Assembly (NCBI GenBank): GCA_034440635.1
Contig: JAOTON010001947.1
Span: 62,001-126,000 of the forward strand
Length of the DNA stretch: 64,000 nt
Direction of reading: 5' to 3'
From: Lepas anatifera
Lineage: Eukaryota; Arthropoda; Thecostraca; Lepadidae
Shown in pieces: positions 11,946 to 21,951 of the stretch; within the stretch, counting starts at the first letter, position 1, and each line of letters begins with the position of its first letter. The translations under genes were made by a program, and so were the position numbers. The notes under the pieces were generated by a model. It was given only the letters and a program-made list of their open reading frames with translations, was not told the origin of the DNA and ran no database searches.

Positions 11946-12014
11946 AGTGGAGAAAGTCCTAACAACGAAAGAACTAGGATAAGATGTAAGAATGATCTGA
12001 CCCAAAGTCGAAGG

Positions 12015-13904
12015 CAGAGCTGGGATTCGTTAGACTTTTTACCGCCGGTATCGGTATTCGGTAGATGAAAACGGGTCATTCGGTTCGGTATTTCGGTAGA
12101 TTTCAAAATCTACCGAATGATTCGGTATTCGGTATTTCGGTTCGGTAGATTAAAAAACCTTCTTTATAAAAACTCTTAAAAGCCTTTTAATGCATTGTAT
12201 TGCCCATAAAACACATATTTAAGCCTTTGCTACATTTTAGAGCCCGTAATGCACTTATTTGATTATTTAAGAGCCTTTTGCAACCATTTTCTTTAATGTT
12301 TCAAAGCCTGTAAAGACCTTTTAATCGTAAAAACTAATAAATTATCTTCGGCAACACTTTTATATAACTATGCAGCTGGAAAAATTTAGCAGTGAACTTT
12401 GTTGATTAAATTATTATAGCACGTTTTTATTACTATTAACTATTAAAAAACAGCCAAGAATGTTTGCAACACAAATAAAGCTGCCTTGATCTTGCCGTCT
12501 TCTTCTTCTTCTTACTCCTGGCGGTGTCGGGGCCCTTCTTGAGATCCTCCTTCAGGGCGGCCTTGAACATTCTACTGTTTCCTTGAGCAGTACCAGCTGT
12601 TCGAGTTGCTGGCTGTCAGGAAGACCTCTTGGGGCGGAGGATGTTGCCCGCTGTGCTGAACGCCTCTCGCTGCCGCGGAGCTGGGGGGGCGGTGTTGTAC
12701 CGGATGAACAACTGATCAGGCCTCCCGGTGGCCTTCGGGAAGTGCTCCTCTTGCCACATGCTCCTGGTCCTCGCCCGTTTGTGGCTGATGCTTCATGCTC
12801 TCCTCTGGGCGTGCTGGCTGGTGGCGGTGGCGTTGGTGCAGGGCCCCCGGCCCCTTACAGGTCGTCGTGGAAGTGCTTGTCGCTTGCATCGCAGCTTCCT
12901 CTTGGACACTGTTAGGCTTGACAATTTCACCATCTCCTGATCACCCTGTTCTTGATGGTGATATAGGCCGTCTGTGATGTAGTCGTGGCGTGCCGCGTGT
13001 GGGCCGGATGGGGGCTGTGGCCATCAGTAGGTCGTCCTCGTCGAACAGGTGTCGAATCTAATTTGAAATAGCATTATATGTAATTTCATATCAAGTATAA
13101 CTTAAAGATTTTAGTATTTTAAAGCCATATAGTTTTATGGGCACGTTTTTGTAACCCAAATTTTTCATCATAGACAAAAGTCAGATTTCTTTTTTCTATC
13201 TTACATGTTGTTAAAGCCATGGCGATGGTCGTCTTGCTCCTGTGGTTCCCCAGGTTCCCGCGTACCTCAGGTTGCGGTTCTTGACGGTCTCGGCGCTGCC
13301 TAGGGCTTAAGGTCGGGAGATTCCCCATGTGGGCCTGTTTTCGACTGCATCCTGTCGAGGCAGTTGGCGACAGGGGCCATCACCTGCAGGTACTCCTTGA
13401 TGACCTCGGTGTCCTTGCTGTCGAGGGCCTAATCCTGGCCGGACGGATCTTGTTGATGGCGGTCTTGACCTCCTGCTTGTCGGCGGGCTCTACGAGGCAC
13501 TTCATGGGTCGTGTGGCTGTTCCACCTGGTCCACAGGTGTTTCGGACTTCTACCTCCGTGGCCGCCTTGATCTTCCTGCCCAGACTGACGCGAAATTGTC
13601 CCTTCCCAGACTGCGTCTCTTCTTTTTTTCCGCAAAATACCATAAAGGATGCCGCCAACAATAGCCCGTTGCCTGTGTAGCTCGCGCTGTCTCTTCATTA
13701 ACCGCGACCGTGGGAACGAATAGGAAATCCACTGCCCGATTGAATGAAGCGCGGGAAATTCAAATCTACCGAAAAAGTCATTCGGTAGATCCATTCGGTA
13801 TCGGTATCGGTACCGGTAGGGCTCGTACCGAATTCGGTAGCGGTAGATAAAATCTACCGCCGGTAGTACCGAAATACCGAATTTCATTCGGTAGTCCAGC
13901 TCTG
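12015..13904 (-). mobile_element. hAT-type DNA transposon, decayed
   Basis: The ends are CAGAGCTGGGATTCG at the left and, read inward from the right, CAGAGCTGGACTACCG, fitting the CAG-type hAT terminus. Both subterminal zones (12045-12155 and 13765-13890) are packed with TTCGGTA/TACCGAA repeats, the kind of clustered motif hAT transposases bind. The flanks (GTCGAAGG and TACAAAGG) match at only 5 of 8 positions, so the target duplication is weak. The minus strand at 12550-12690 holds a relic of the hAT C-terminal dimerisation domain. No intact transposase remains. Confidence 0.7.
12550..12690 (-). pseudogene. hAT transposase C-terminal dimerisation domain relic
   Basis: The minus strand reads RQREAFSTAGNILRPKRSS and, after a one-base frameshift, LPDSQQLEQLVLLKETVE. 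This matches the hATC pattern of Phe-Ser-x-Ala-Gly, a basic stretch, then a Leu-rich helix ending in LLKE. A lysine-rich coding-like stretch continues at 12490-12550. The upstream catalytic DDE part is not recognisable; the minus-strand ORFs at 13380-13890 are mostly translations of the subterminal repeats. Confidence 0.6.
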
Positions 13905-13985
13905 TACAAAGGTAATACCATCAAAATAAATGAAAGCCTCTATCACCATTTCCTGCAACGTATTGAACCTAGCCTGAACAACTGT
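13905..13985 (+). repeat. AGGTCA-element relic, continuation after nested insertions
   Basis: The block ATCAAAATAAAT...CTATCACCATTTCCTGCAA...TTGAACCTAG resembles the middle of the 54641-55637 copy (about 55073-55128: ATCAAAATAAACTCTATATC, TTTCTTGCAA, TTGACCTAAG). It lies directly beyond the hAT right end, so it is the resumption of the host element last seen at 11973-12014. Confidence 0.45.
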
Positions 13986-14060
13986 TGAAATAATCACAGA
14001 TCACCTTCCAGAATTCGCTGGTCGGAACTTATAATTTTGTCTTGGGAGCTTGCCTAAAAT

Positions 14061-14301
14061 CAGGGGCGGACGCAGACCCGAGTTTTGGGGGCCAAGCCCA
14101 TGTCTGCCTCTCCTCCTGGGGGGGGTGGGAGCGAAGATTTTTTGCTCTACAGACCTAGGGTATGCACCTTTTTACAGTGCTCGACAGACCTAGTATAACC
14201 TACCTCTCCAAGTGCATGATTGCCCTCCAGGGGGGTGGGGGGTGGGAGCACCAGCGCTTTGGGGGGCCATGGCCGGAATGGCCCCCCTGCGTCCACCAAT
14301 G
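14061..14301. mobile_element. hAT-type MITE, GGCGGACGCAG family
   Basis: 241 bp with ends CAGGGGCGGACGCAG and, read inward, CATTGGTGGACGCAG. It is flanked by an exact 8 bp duplication CCTAAAAT (14053-14060 and 14302-14309), which is diagnostic of hAT insertion. The inside is G-rich and non-coding. A longer relative sits at 56409-56745. Confidence 0.85.
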
Positions 14302-14309
14302 CCTAAAAT

Positions 14310-16140
14310 AACACAATTATGGCAGTATGAGGTTATCATAAGCCTTATATAGAGAAATACAGCCATGATCCGTCATTACCGGTTTTCCCATTCACTTCTA
14401 CTGGACAGGTACCCGTACCTGACCATCATCGATATAAGAAGTCCCGTCGCCACAACTTGTGGCACGCGGTGGACCTGTTCCTAGATTAATATATAGATAA
14501 ATTGAACCTTCAATGAAAATGAAGGGTTTTCGCTACTTATTTGGTAAGACTTCGGCATTTCCTGGGCTGCTGGTTCGGTTTCAAGACACCATTGCCATCT
14601 CAGATGGAAGGTGCCCGCCGATACTACACTTGGATCCTACTATAGGCCTCAGATACGGGACTAACCCTAACGCGGCTGATGCCGAGGATGCAGGTGGTGC
14701 CTCTGTATCTTCAGCACTGTCCTAAGTCATTGTCACCCTTGTGTTTACATGCCACTCTTTTATTCATTGGTACCCCTGAATAATCAATACTGTCTGCTGG
14801 CTTAATTTTCCCGCTCCAGATTATCAGGACTATCCTTCATCGTCAGACTATCCTTAATCGTCAGAGCAATTACATCACGTTGGTTCTGGTCCAAGTTTGA
14901 CCAATTTCGTCCCCATGATGTCCCTACCGTCTACGGGCTTGTTTTTCCGTCCTCTGTGTATCAGAAGAGCCCCAGGGTTATCACTGCCGTTTGAAATCCT
15001 TCGGCTCCAGACTAGCATTGCTGTCCTACGACCCTCTTTGTCACCCTAGATCTTCGGTGGCAGTCTTGTTGGTGACCTAATCTTGATGACCTGACCAGCA
15101 CCACTGGGTAAAAATGTGGCTACTCTCATATCGTCGGTGCTGCGCCGCATGCTCTGCGTTGTCGCCCTCTGGTACGTGCCGCCCCTGGTAGTTCTACTCC
15201 AATATTGCGTCTTTGATGCCGCCACCCAGGCTGTTGGTTCGCTCTCGGGGCATTGGTGCCACTCCCCGCCGATGAGGACGGCCAGGTGTTGAGACCGCCA
15301 CTGCCAAGTTATCGGTGCTTCGTCTCCAGCGCCAAGTCGATCAATACCGTTCCCAGGCGAAATTTTCTCGAATATCGGTGAGATTATAATGCTAAAACTT
15401 TAAAAAACAATATACCAGATACTCACCACATTTTTCATAGGATTTCCACTTGTGCTAAGCATTGTAGTAATCGTAATTGGCGATAAGTTTTCGCATTAGG
15501 TTATTTTCTGGAGATGTGCGTTGCCACCGGCAAGAAGTGGGGAGGCCAGTCACTCTTCAACCTGCTGCTGGCAAGAAAACTTTCGTTTCTTGGACCAAAA
15601 ACTCGTCGGAATTCGGGCTCAGTGTTGCCTTCCGCACGAAAATTGATAAAATTGGTTACACAAATGGATTTCCTTCTAATTTGGTTGCAATCGGGAAATA
15701 TTTGGATGAACAGTAAGGTGCCAGCCCGCCCCCCCCCCATTTCGACACGTATGTTGGAATGAACGTCCTTGATTCCTTGTCCGCCTGAGGTTCTGTAATC
15801 CACCTGCACAAATATTGTATTCGCAATACCCTCCGCTTACTGCTCTGAAAAACACGGCTAATGTCACTTTAAAAAGGTGCAGTGTTTGACAAACAGCCGA
15901 CCAGGGGTCATTCAGTTTTGATTGGCAGCAGATGCAGCATACTGTGACTAGAACATGTTTTGTACGACAGAGGCGCGAACGATCTGACACTTCTTGCTAC
16001 TGCTGGTGCCCAGCAAGCTCACATTATACCAGTCTCCACAGTTCTATGACACGGTCAGTTACAATGTTCTTACTTAAACATCTACAACAATTTATTTGGT
16101 GTTTGATCTATGGAGTATTTGACAGCTACATGTTCAATAC
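14310..16140. other. No gene recognised
   Basis: Short ORFs at 14513-14725 and 15477-15990 lie on opposite strands or overlap and show no domain. I see no splice-consistent exon or repeat boundary here. Confidence 0.4.
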
Positions 16141-16385
16141 CATAGGCGGATCCAGGGAACAAAGAGGGGCAGATTCACCCCCCGATCTAGTACGTAATTG
16201 GTGTCCCCTAAAACCGTCTCGACACCCGCTGCAATGCCAATTTCCAGCCCCTCCTCCGAGGATGCAAGTGTTGGTGCCCCCGTACATAATGTGATTTGTT
16301 AAACCCACTGATGGGTTGCACCCTAAGAAAGTGCGCCCACTGACTGAAGCACCCTCCCCCACCGGGAATCTTGGATCCGCCTATG
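16141..16385. mobile_element. hAT-type MITE, GGCGGATCCA family
   Basis: 245 bp with 14 bp inverted ends CATAGGCGGATCCA and TGGATCCGCCTATG (one base differs in the next positions). The flanks TTCAATAC and GCCAACAC match at only 5 of 8 bases, so the target duplication is decayed. It ends 382 bp downstream of the receptor stop codon and may lie in or near its 3' UTR. Confidence 0.6.
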
Positions 16386-16527
16386 GCCAACACACACCCA
16401 CGACTCTGATTACTTCCCTCCATACTGCACTTTTTCATTTAAAAATATTGTTTTTGAGCCGCAGGTCACAATGTACTGTTGCTGACGAACAGATCGATGA
16501 CTTGCTTTGAATGAAGTCATTTTTATG

Positions 16528-16533
16528 TTTATT
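16528..16533 (-). promoter_or_regulatory. Candidate polyadenylation signal of the octopamine receptor gene
   Basis: AATAAA on the minus strand, 235 bp beyond the receptor stop codon. Position and sense fit, but no transcript evidence is available. Confidence 0.35.
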
Positions 16534-16767
16534 TAATTTGTAGTTCACAGCTTATTCCTGCAGATGTTTGACCCTAGCTTCAGTACACGGTAACCAGCTC
16601 ATACTCACAATTGTGTGCATGTTTTCAGTCCTAAGACACAAACCACTGAGTCGCTACTTCGCGCTGTCTGTGTTCAAAGGCGTCATGCTGGTAAACAGCA
16701 GCTACCACACGCTCTCCCAGTACCGCCCGGCTTGCATACGTTCGACTCGCGCTCCATCAGCTCGGTG

Positions 16768-18252
16768 TCAGACGGCCCCCTCCTCCTCCTCCTGACTGAC
16801 GCGGCTGGTGCCCGAGACGACCAGCGTTCTTCGGAACCGCCTCTCCATGGTCGCCCGTCTGCACACACAGCGACACACGATGTTGCTGAAGGCAAAGCGG
16901 AAGTCGCGGCTGCAGAGCGCGTACACGCACGGGTTGACGGCTGAGTTGCAGTACCCCAGCCAGAAGATGATGCTAAAGAGCAGAGGGTGGACACAGTCTC
17001 CGCAGAAACCACGGATTAAGTAGCACACGAAGAACGGCAGCCAGCAGAGGATAAATAGGCCAACAATGATACCAACCGTCTTGGCTGCTTTCGTTTCTAT
17101 ACGGAACCTGCGCGCCTGAAAGCGGATGTTCCGCTTACTCACGCGAGGAATAAACTTAGGACGTGCCTCCTCCTCTACAGGAGAATCGGACAAAGAGGAC
17201 GACGTCGATAGTTTGTTGGGTGTGCCTCGGCGTGGCGAGGTCGGAGCACGTGAAGGGGGAGCGCTGCTCTCGACCACCGTGTAGATCTCGTACTGGTTCT
17301 TGGTTCGTCGGCGGCCGGCCTCCGGGCAGTGCACCACAAACGAAGGCTTCTTCTTCTTCTGCCGACGCCCGGTGGGCTCGCTGAGGGTGAGCCGGACCTG
17401 TCCGTGCGGGCGCTCTTGCTGCAGGACCGGGTGGCTTCCGCGCGCCGGCCGCTGGTTCACCGACCGGCCGCGATGCATCCGCAGCGTCAGGTGACCCTCT
17501 TCATCCTCTTTTGTGGTCCGGAAACCCTGATTGATGGCACGCGTCGTGCTGAGAGCCGTGCGGTAGATTCTGCCGTAAAAGAATAGCATCACCGCGCTGG
17601 GGATGAAGAAGGAGCCGAGCGCCGAGTAGATGACGTAGCCGCGCTCGTTGGTCAGCTCGCAGGTAATGCCGCAGCTGTTGGTGCCGCGCGAGCCGATGTG
17701 CGCCCCGCTACGGTCGTTCCACCCCACCAAGGGTGGAAAACAGATGGCGAAACTGAGCACCCAGACGGCTGCGATCAGCATCTTGGCGCGCCGTGTCGAC
17801 ATGAGGCTGGGGTAGCTGATGGGCTGCGACACTGCTACGTACCGGTCCAGGCTAATGGCGCAGAGGTTGAGGATGGAGGCTGTGCACATCCAAACGTCGA
17901 CTGCCAGCCACACGGAGCACCATACGTCGCCGTACAGCCACACGTCCAGCACCTCCAGCGTCGCCGAGAACGGCAGCACCAAGATACCCACCAGCAGGTC
18001 AGAGCAGGCCAGAGAAACAATGAACAGGTTGGTGACGGTCCGCAGCTTGCTGTGAACGAAGACGGCCATCACGACCAGAAGGTTTCCGGCCACCACCATC
18101 ACGTTGAGGAAGGCCAGAGCCAACAGTGAGAGCAACCGTCGGTCTGCCCACTCGTACGGCTCCTGTCTGCCGCAACTGATGTTGGACGCGTTGGAGGACA
18201 TCAGAAGGCCTGGCATCCCTTGCTCAGAGAGAGATGTCGAGAGGTCCGACAT
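16768..18252 (-). CDS. Oamb: Alpha-1-adrenergic-like octopamine receptor (OAMB type)
   Basis: A 494-residue class A GPCR in one uninterrupted exon. The N-terminus carries two N-glycosylation sites (NAS, NIS near residues 21-26). Ligand and activation residues are in place: Asp119 (3.32), Ser210 and Ser214 in TM5, Asp-Arg-Tyr at 136-138, CWLPFF with Trp404 in TM6, NPCVY at 440-444 in TM7, and Cys112 with the ECL2 cysteines. The third intracellular loop is about 150 residues; its start (TTRAINQGFRTTK) and the LRMHRGR block are distinctive of insect OAMB receptors, and the cytoplasmic tail has the CRCVCRR palmitoylation-type motif. The expected role is an octopamine-activated receptor at the plasma membrane coupled to calcium signalling. 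Basic Lys/Arg runs and Ser/Pro sites in loop 3 suggest phosphorylation control. The ATG follows a splice acceptor by 35 bp. Confidence 0.88.
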   Translation of the reverse strand: MSDLSTSLSEQGMPGLLMSSNASNISCGRQEPYEWADRRLLSLLALAFLNVMVVAGNLLVVMAVFVHSKLRTVTNLFIVSLACSDLLVGILVLPFSATLEVLDVWLYGDVWCSVWLAVDVWMCTASILNLCAISLDRYVAVSQPISYPSLMSTRRAKMLIAAVWVLSFAICFPPLVGWNDRSGAHIGSRGTNSCGITCELTNERGYVIYSALGSFFIPSAVMLFFYGRIYRTALSTTRAINQGFRTTKEDEEGHLTLRMHRGRSVNQRPARGSHPVLQQERPHGQVRLTLSEPTGRRQKKKKPSFVVHCPEAGRRRTKNQYEIYTVVESSAPPSRAPTSPRRGTPNKLSTSSSLSDSPVEEEARPKFIPRVSKRNIRFQARRFRIETKAAKTVGIIVGLFILCWLPFFVCYLIRGFCGDCVHPLLFSIIFWLGYCNSAVNPCVYALCSRDFRFAFSNIVCRCVCRRATMERRFRRTLVVSGTSRVSQEEEEGAV

Positions 18253-18264
18253 CCCCGCGCCAGG

Positions 18265-18282
18265 TCACGGACAGTCCACCAT
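18265..18282 (-). promoter_or_regulatory. Five-codon upstream ORF in the receptor 5' leader
   Basis: Between the splice acceptor and the receptor ATG the leader contains ATG GTG GAC TGT CCG TGA in a different frame, ending 12 bases before the main start. Short upstream ORFs commonly lower translation of the main frame; here that is inference only. Confidence 0.4.
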
Positions 18283-18285
18283 CGA

Positions 18286-18310
18286 GCCCTGGAAAAGAGA
18301 AGAAACTTTG
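18286..18310 (-). promoter_or_regulatory. Splice acceptor before the receptor coding exon
   Basis: On the minus strand a pyrimidine run TTTCTTCTCTTTTCCAG ends at 18289, giving an exon that would start at 18288, 36 bases before the ATG. This implies at least one upstream non-coding exon at higher coordinates, which I could not locate. Confidence 0.55.
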
Positions 18311-19984
18311 TCATTGTAGAGCTATCACACTGCTTAACCTTTTGTCACCTTCATCACAACTTTGTTGTTTTCTAATAGGGAGCACTGACTGAACACGAAA
18401 AGAACATCATGTGTGGTTTTAGTTCACGTGATTAGACCAAGCAATGAAGTTTAGAAGGGAGAACCAGCAAGCTCATGTTCATACAGGCATTTTACGGTTG
18501 CATGCTTTATGCACTTATCGGTAGAATAAAAATCGTTTGCTTGGAGTGCGGCTGGATTTGTAAATCAGCATCTGACGACCCAGTTGGTCCGTTTGTCAGT
18601 AAGGTAAATCTGTCACTCGGCTTAATGATGAGCTCCTTACAGACAGATCATACTGCAGGAGGGCCGGAATCGGGGTAAGACATCTAGCGAGAACATTTCT
18701 GGAAATAATATTTTCGAAACATTCGGTCAATGTTGAAGTGCGATTGTATCATTTGGGAGGTGGCTACCAAGAAACATCAAGACAGGTTCGAAAAACTGCA
18801 TTTGGTTTTTGTTGGTCCGTCATATCGCACACAGTCTCCGGTCTTCTCTTATCCTGTCATTTTTCAAAATTGCGAGTCTGGCTGATTGCACACTTGGATA
18901 ATATGTCTTTCATCCAAAAATGTATCACAATCAGGATTGACTCTGCTTTACTGCTACAAAGTTTCTTGCTGTGTGTGCTACCTCGGCACAACCAAGTGAT
19001 GGTCGAAACATTCCTGTTGTCCCATTTAGGAGAGTGAACACATTTAGGCACGGACTCTTTTTGTCGGGCGTTTGGTGCATTCGATTCGTTTGGAATCGCA
19101 TGTCCTCACGCCAACCCATTTCTATGCAGTCACATTCGGTTTAGGACCTAAGCACGTGCGCTCGTGAGGAAACTCACTGTCGCAACAACAATGAGCAGTT
19201 ATACTTTCCCTTGAGACTACCTAGTGTTCAGTTTATACCAGAAGGAGAATTAGAATGGTGCACTGTTATTACTGGTTGGTAACCATCTCTCCGTTGATAC
19301 TGTTTTTTATCTATTCATTCGTGTGCTCCTGGCTGCTTTCTTTTATGATGCCACGGTTCCAGTTTGTTTTATATTGTATGCGTTTTTGTTGTACTACACT
19401 TAAGTGACAGTCCTGTCTTGACTGGTGGAGACCTTGGTAGCCCTATTAAGCTGCTTATAAAAAAACTGTATATCTTATCGAGACTGCCAGGAAGTTCCAA
19501 TGAAATACTCTGAACTCTTGTCCAATCCAATTGTGACATTGCAAATAGTGGCCTCCGCCAAATTTGAACCGACATATTTCATTCTTCGATCGGATATTGG
19601 TCACAGTATGGTTTCCTCACATGCTAGTAGTTGATTTAGACCTGGGTCACATGAGCCAGTAACACCTCGTCCCCAGGAAAGGGTGCTAGTGATGTCTGCA
19701 CCCTGGCAATGAATGGTCAAAGATGGCGCGGACACCTGAAAGATATTGAAGATAGTAAATAAGCTGTACTAGGCTCTGCGTCCATTTCTTCCAGTCAAAT
19801 AAAGTGGCCTGTATCTTTTTTCAAATATAGCATTCGTTCCATGGTATTGATCGTTTTATTTCAGACACGGACAGATCCAGAAGGACCATACAGGCACACA
19901 ACTATCATCCCCCAAACAACTGAAATTAAAAATTTTCCCATAGACCAGAAATCCAGAAGTGCTCAAGCTCCGGGAGGCCCTCCC
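18311..19984. other. Putative intron of the receptor gene; nothing recognised
   Basis: This lies upstream of the receptor exon and holds only short ORFs without domains (for example 18738-19037). No repeat boundary or RNA gene is seen. Confidence 0.35.
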
Positions 19985-20076
19985 CGCTTCTCCAGGAGTG
20001 CCCTTCCCTCAACTCCAGGGGTGCCCTTCACATGCATCCAGGAGTGCCCTCCCCTCAGTCTTAGGGCTGCCCTATT
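19985..20076. repeat. Short minisatellite of about 25 bp units
   Basis: Three to four imperfect copies of a unit like CTCCAGGAGTGCCCTTCCCT lie in tandem, decaying at the right end into CTTAGGGCTGCCCTA. Confidence 0.6.
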
Positions 20077-20623
20077 GTAACGGTGATTTTGAAATGTCTA
20101 TTTAAAATCCATTAAAGCCCGTTCCATCGGGTATTTTCCAGACCTCTGCGCATTGCTGGGGTTTCTCCAGGACCCACCAAAGCCTGCGCAGATTTGGGCT
20201 GATCCAGGCTAGCATGAGCCGCCGGCCGACTCTGCCATTAGGAAATCACAGCTGGACTTACCGGCCCGCCTGGAATCAAGTGTCGTTTAGCTATTTCGGT
20301 TGCAGGCCGATCGCAGGCGGCGCGACGGACCGAATCTGTTCAATTAGAGCCGCCCAACCACCTAATGCCCACCTCTTAGCCGGCCATTTGGATTGCGTCT
20401 GGTGTGGAGTTTAAGTGGCGCAGAGCTGGCTGGCTTCCCGGATAACTGATGCGGCCGATGCGCAGTTGTCACGCAATTTTAGCGCGTTCTGACCGGGTAC
20501 TCTTTGTCTTGTGATGAGCGCGCAGCAGCCGAATCGCTCGTAATTTTAACACTCATGAGTTTGCCGGAGGTAGGGAAACCCTATAAAAAGCGAACCTTCC
20601 GTTGCCTATGGAGGGATGGAGAG

Positions 20624-21018
20624 TTGAATCACGCGTTTGATACGGCTGAATCATGTGTGGTACAGCTGAATCATGAGTGGTGTGATTGAATCATGTGTGG
20701 TACGGCTGAATCATGTGTGGTACGGTTCAATCATGTGTGGTACGGCCGAATCATGTGTCTGATACGGCTGAATCATACGTTGTGTGACTGAATCACGTGT
20801 CATATGGCTGAATCATGTGTCATATGGCTGAATCATGTGTCTGATACGGCGGAATCATGAGTGGTGCGACTGAATCATGTGTGGTACGGCTGAATCATGT
20901 GTGATATGACTGAATCATGTGTCTGATACGGCTGAATCATATGTTGTGTGACTGAATCATGTGTCATATGGCTGAATCATGTGTCTGATACTGCTGAATC
21001 ATGTGTGATCATGTGTCT
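20624..21018. repeat. TGAATCA minisatellite
   Basis: About 19 imperfect units of 20-24 bp, each with GAATCA (mostly TGAATCATGTGT) followed by GGTACGGC or by CTGATACGGC. The two spacer types alternate irregularly, giving higher-order pairs. A TATAAAA at 20582-20588 precedes the array. There is no persistent coding frame. Confidence 0.9.
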
Positions 21019-21127
21019 AATCTGATCTGGGCACCAGATCAGCTTAGAGGGCAAGTTATCAGCTCAAGGGGCCAAGACCAGCTGAGAGGCCACGAGATGA
21101 ACTAAAGGAGCACCAGATTAGCTTCAG

Positions 21128-21417
21128 CCGTACGATTATTGGCGACGATGAGGCATTAGGTGGGCATATACTAGGTGCCCATACTCTTCCCGGGTGCTTG
21201 GAAAGGCGACAGAATGCCCAAGCTGACCAAAAAAGGTATTAAGTTGTCCAACAATAGTTTCAATCGCTACATGCGGTCCAGTTACATATAGGTCCAACGG
21301 CGTAGGTCACTAAATTTCGAGCGGCACGGCCCAAATCAAAAGCGCACCACCTGGCAATCAAAAGGGCACCCGGCACCGATGGGGGCACGTGCCCCCGGTG
21401 CCCTCTGGCTGCGGCCC
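21128..21417 (+). repeat. 290 bp direct repeat, copy 1
   Basis: It begins CCGTACGATTATTGGCGACG and runs through CTCTTCCCGGGTGCTTGG and TTTCGAGCGGCACGGCCC to GGCTGCGGCCC. It pairs with 21662-21951 at roughly 85-90% by eye. The DNA between and before the copies (21020-21127, 21420-21660) is a degenerate array of AGATCAGCTCAGAGGGCACC-like units. Confidence 0.8.
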
Positions 21418-21661
21418 AGAACAGTAGATCAACTCCGGGAGGCATTAAATAAGCTCAAGGGGCCCGGATCAGCTCAAGGGGCACTAAAACAGCTAAAAGG
21501 ATACGAGGTAAGCTCGGAGGCATAAAGCTAACTCAGAGAGTATTATATAGGTTTAGAAGGAACAATTATTTTCTCAGGGGGGGCCACCAGATTGACTACG
21601 AGGGCACCAGATCAGCTCAGAGGGCACATGATCAGTCCAGGGGGCACCAGATGAGCTCTGC

Positions 21662-21951
21662 CCGTACGATTATTGGCGACGATGAGGCATTATCTGGAAA
21701 CGGATTACGTGCCTATACTCTTCCCGGGTGCTTGGAAAGGCGACAATATGCTTCAGCTGACCAAAAAGGCACTTAATTGTCATACAGTAGTTGAAATCGC
21801 TATATGCGGTCTAGTTCCATCTGGGTTCACCGGTGTAGGGCACTCAATTTCGAGCGGCACGGCCCAAAGGGGGTACATCACCTGGCAATCAAAAGGCACC
21901 CCGGCACCGATGGGGGGCATGTGCCCCATGTGCCCCCTGGCTGCGCCCCTG
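21662..21951 (+). repeat. 290 bp direct repeat, copy 2
   Basis: The partner of 21128-21417, offset 534 bp. Its right end, read inward, is CAGGGGCGCAGCCAGGGGGC, a typical hAT-MITE terminus, suggesting the duplication sits inside a tandemly expanded hAT-derived repeat. No matching left terminus was found. Confidence 0.75.

Larger units (their letters stand above)
9353..11985. mobile_element. Inverted-repeat element, probably Penelope-like or retrozyme-like
   Basis: The left arm (9401-10071) and right arm (11724-11969) are reverse complements over several blocks: 130 bp from TTCGTTGTTAGGACTTTCTC, a block with GTGTTTACAAAGCGCTAA, and a block with GGGGAAAGTG and GGACACCGT. The left arm is longer because it holds extra DNA at about 9535-9680 and 9790-10045. 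The whole is flanked by ACTAGGATAAGAT at 9353-9365 and 11973-11985, with a 35 bp tail between the left duplication and the left arm. Inverted terminal repeats, a variable-length target duplication, a short tail and a hammerhead-like core in each arm are known Penelope traits. No RT or GIY-YIG coding region is visible, so it would be non-autonomous. The centre (10560-11320) is G-rich low-complexity DNA. Confidence 0.6.

Noticed and set aside
13429..13887. 152-codon minus-strand ORF with Tyr-Arg repeats
   Set aside because: The N-terminal repeats are a translation of the TACCGAA-type subterminal array of the hAT element, not a protein domain.
17698..18129. 143-codon ORF opposite the octopamine receptor
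   Set aside because: Antisense shadow of the GPCR coding exon with His/Gln-rich nonsense composition.
20624..21018. Possible CRISPR array
   Set aside because: Units are contiguous tandem repeats with repeated, not unique, spacers, in animal DNA.
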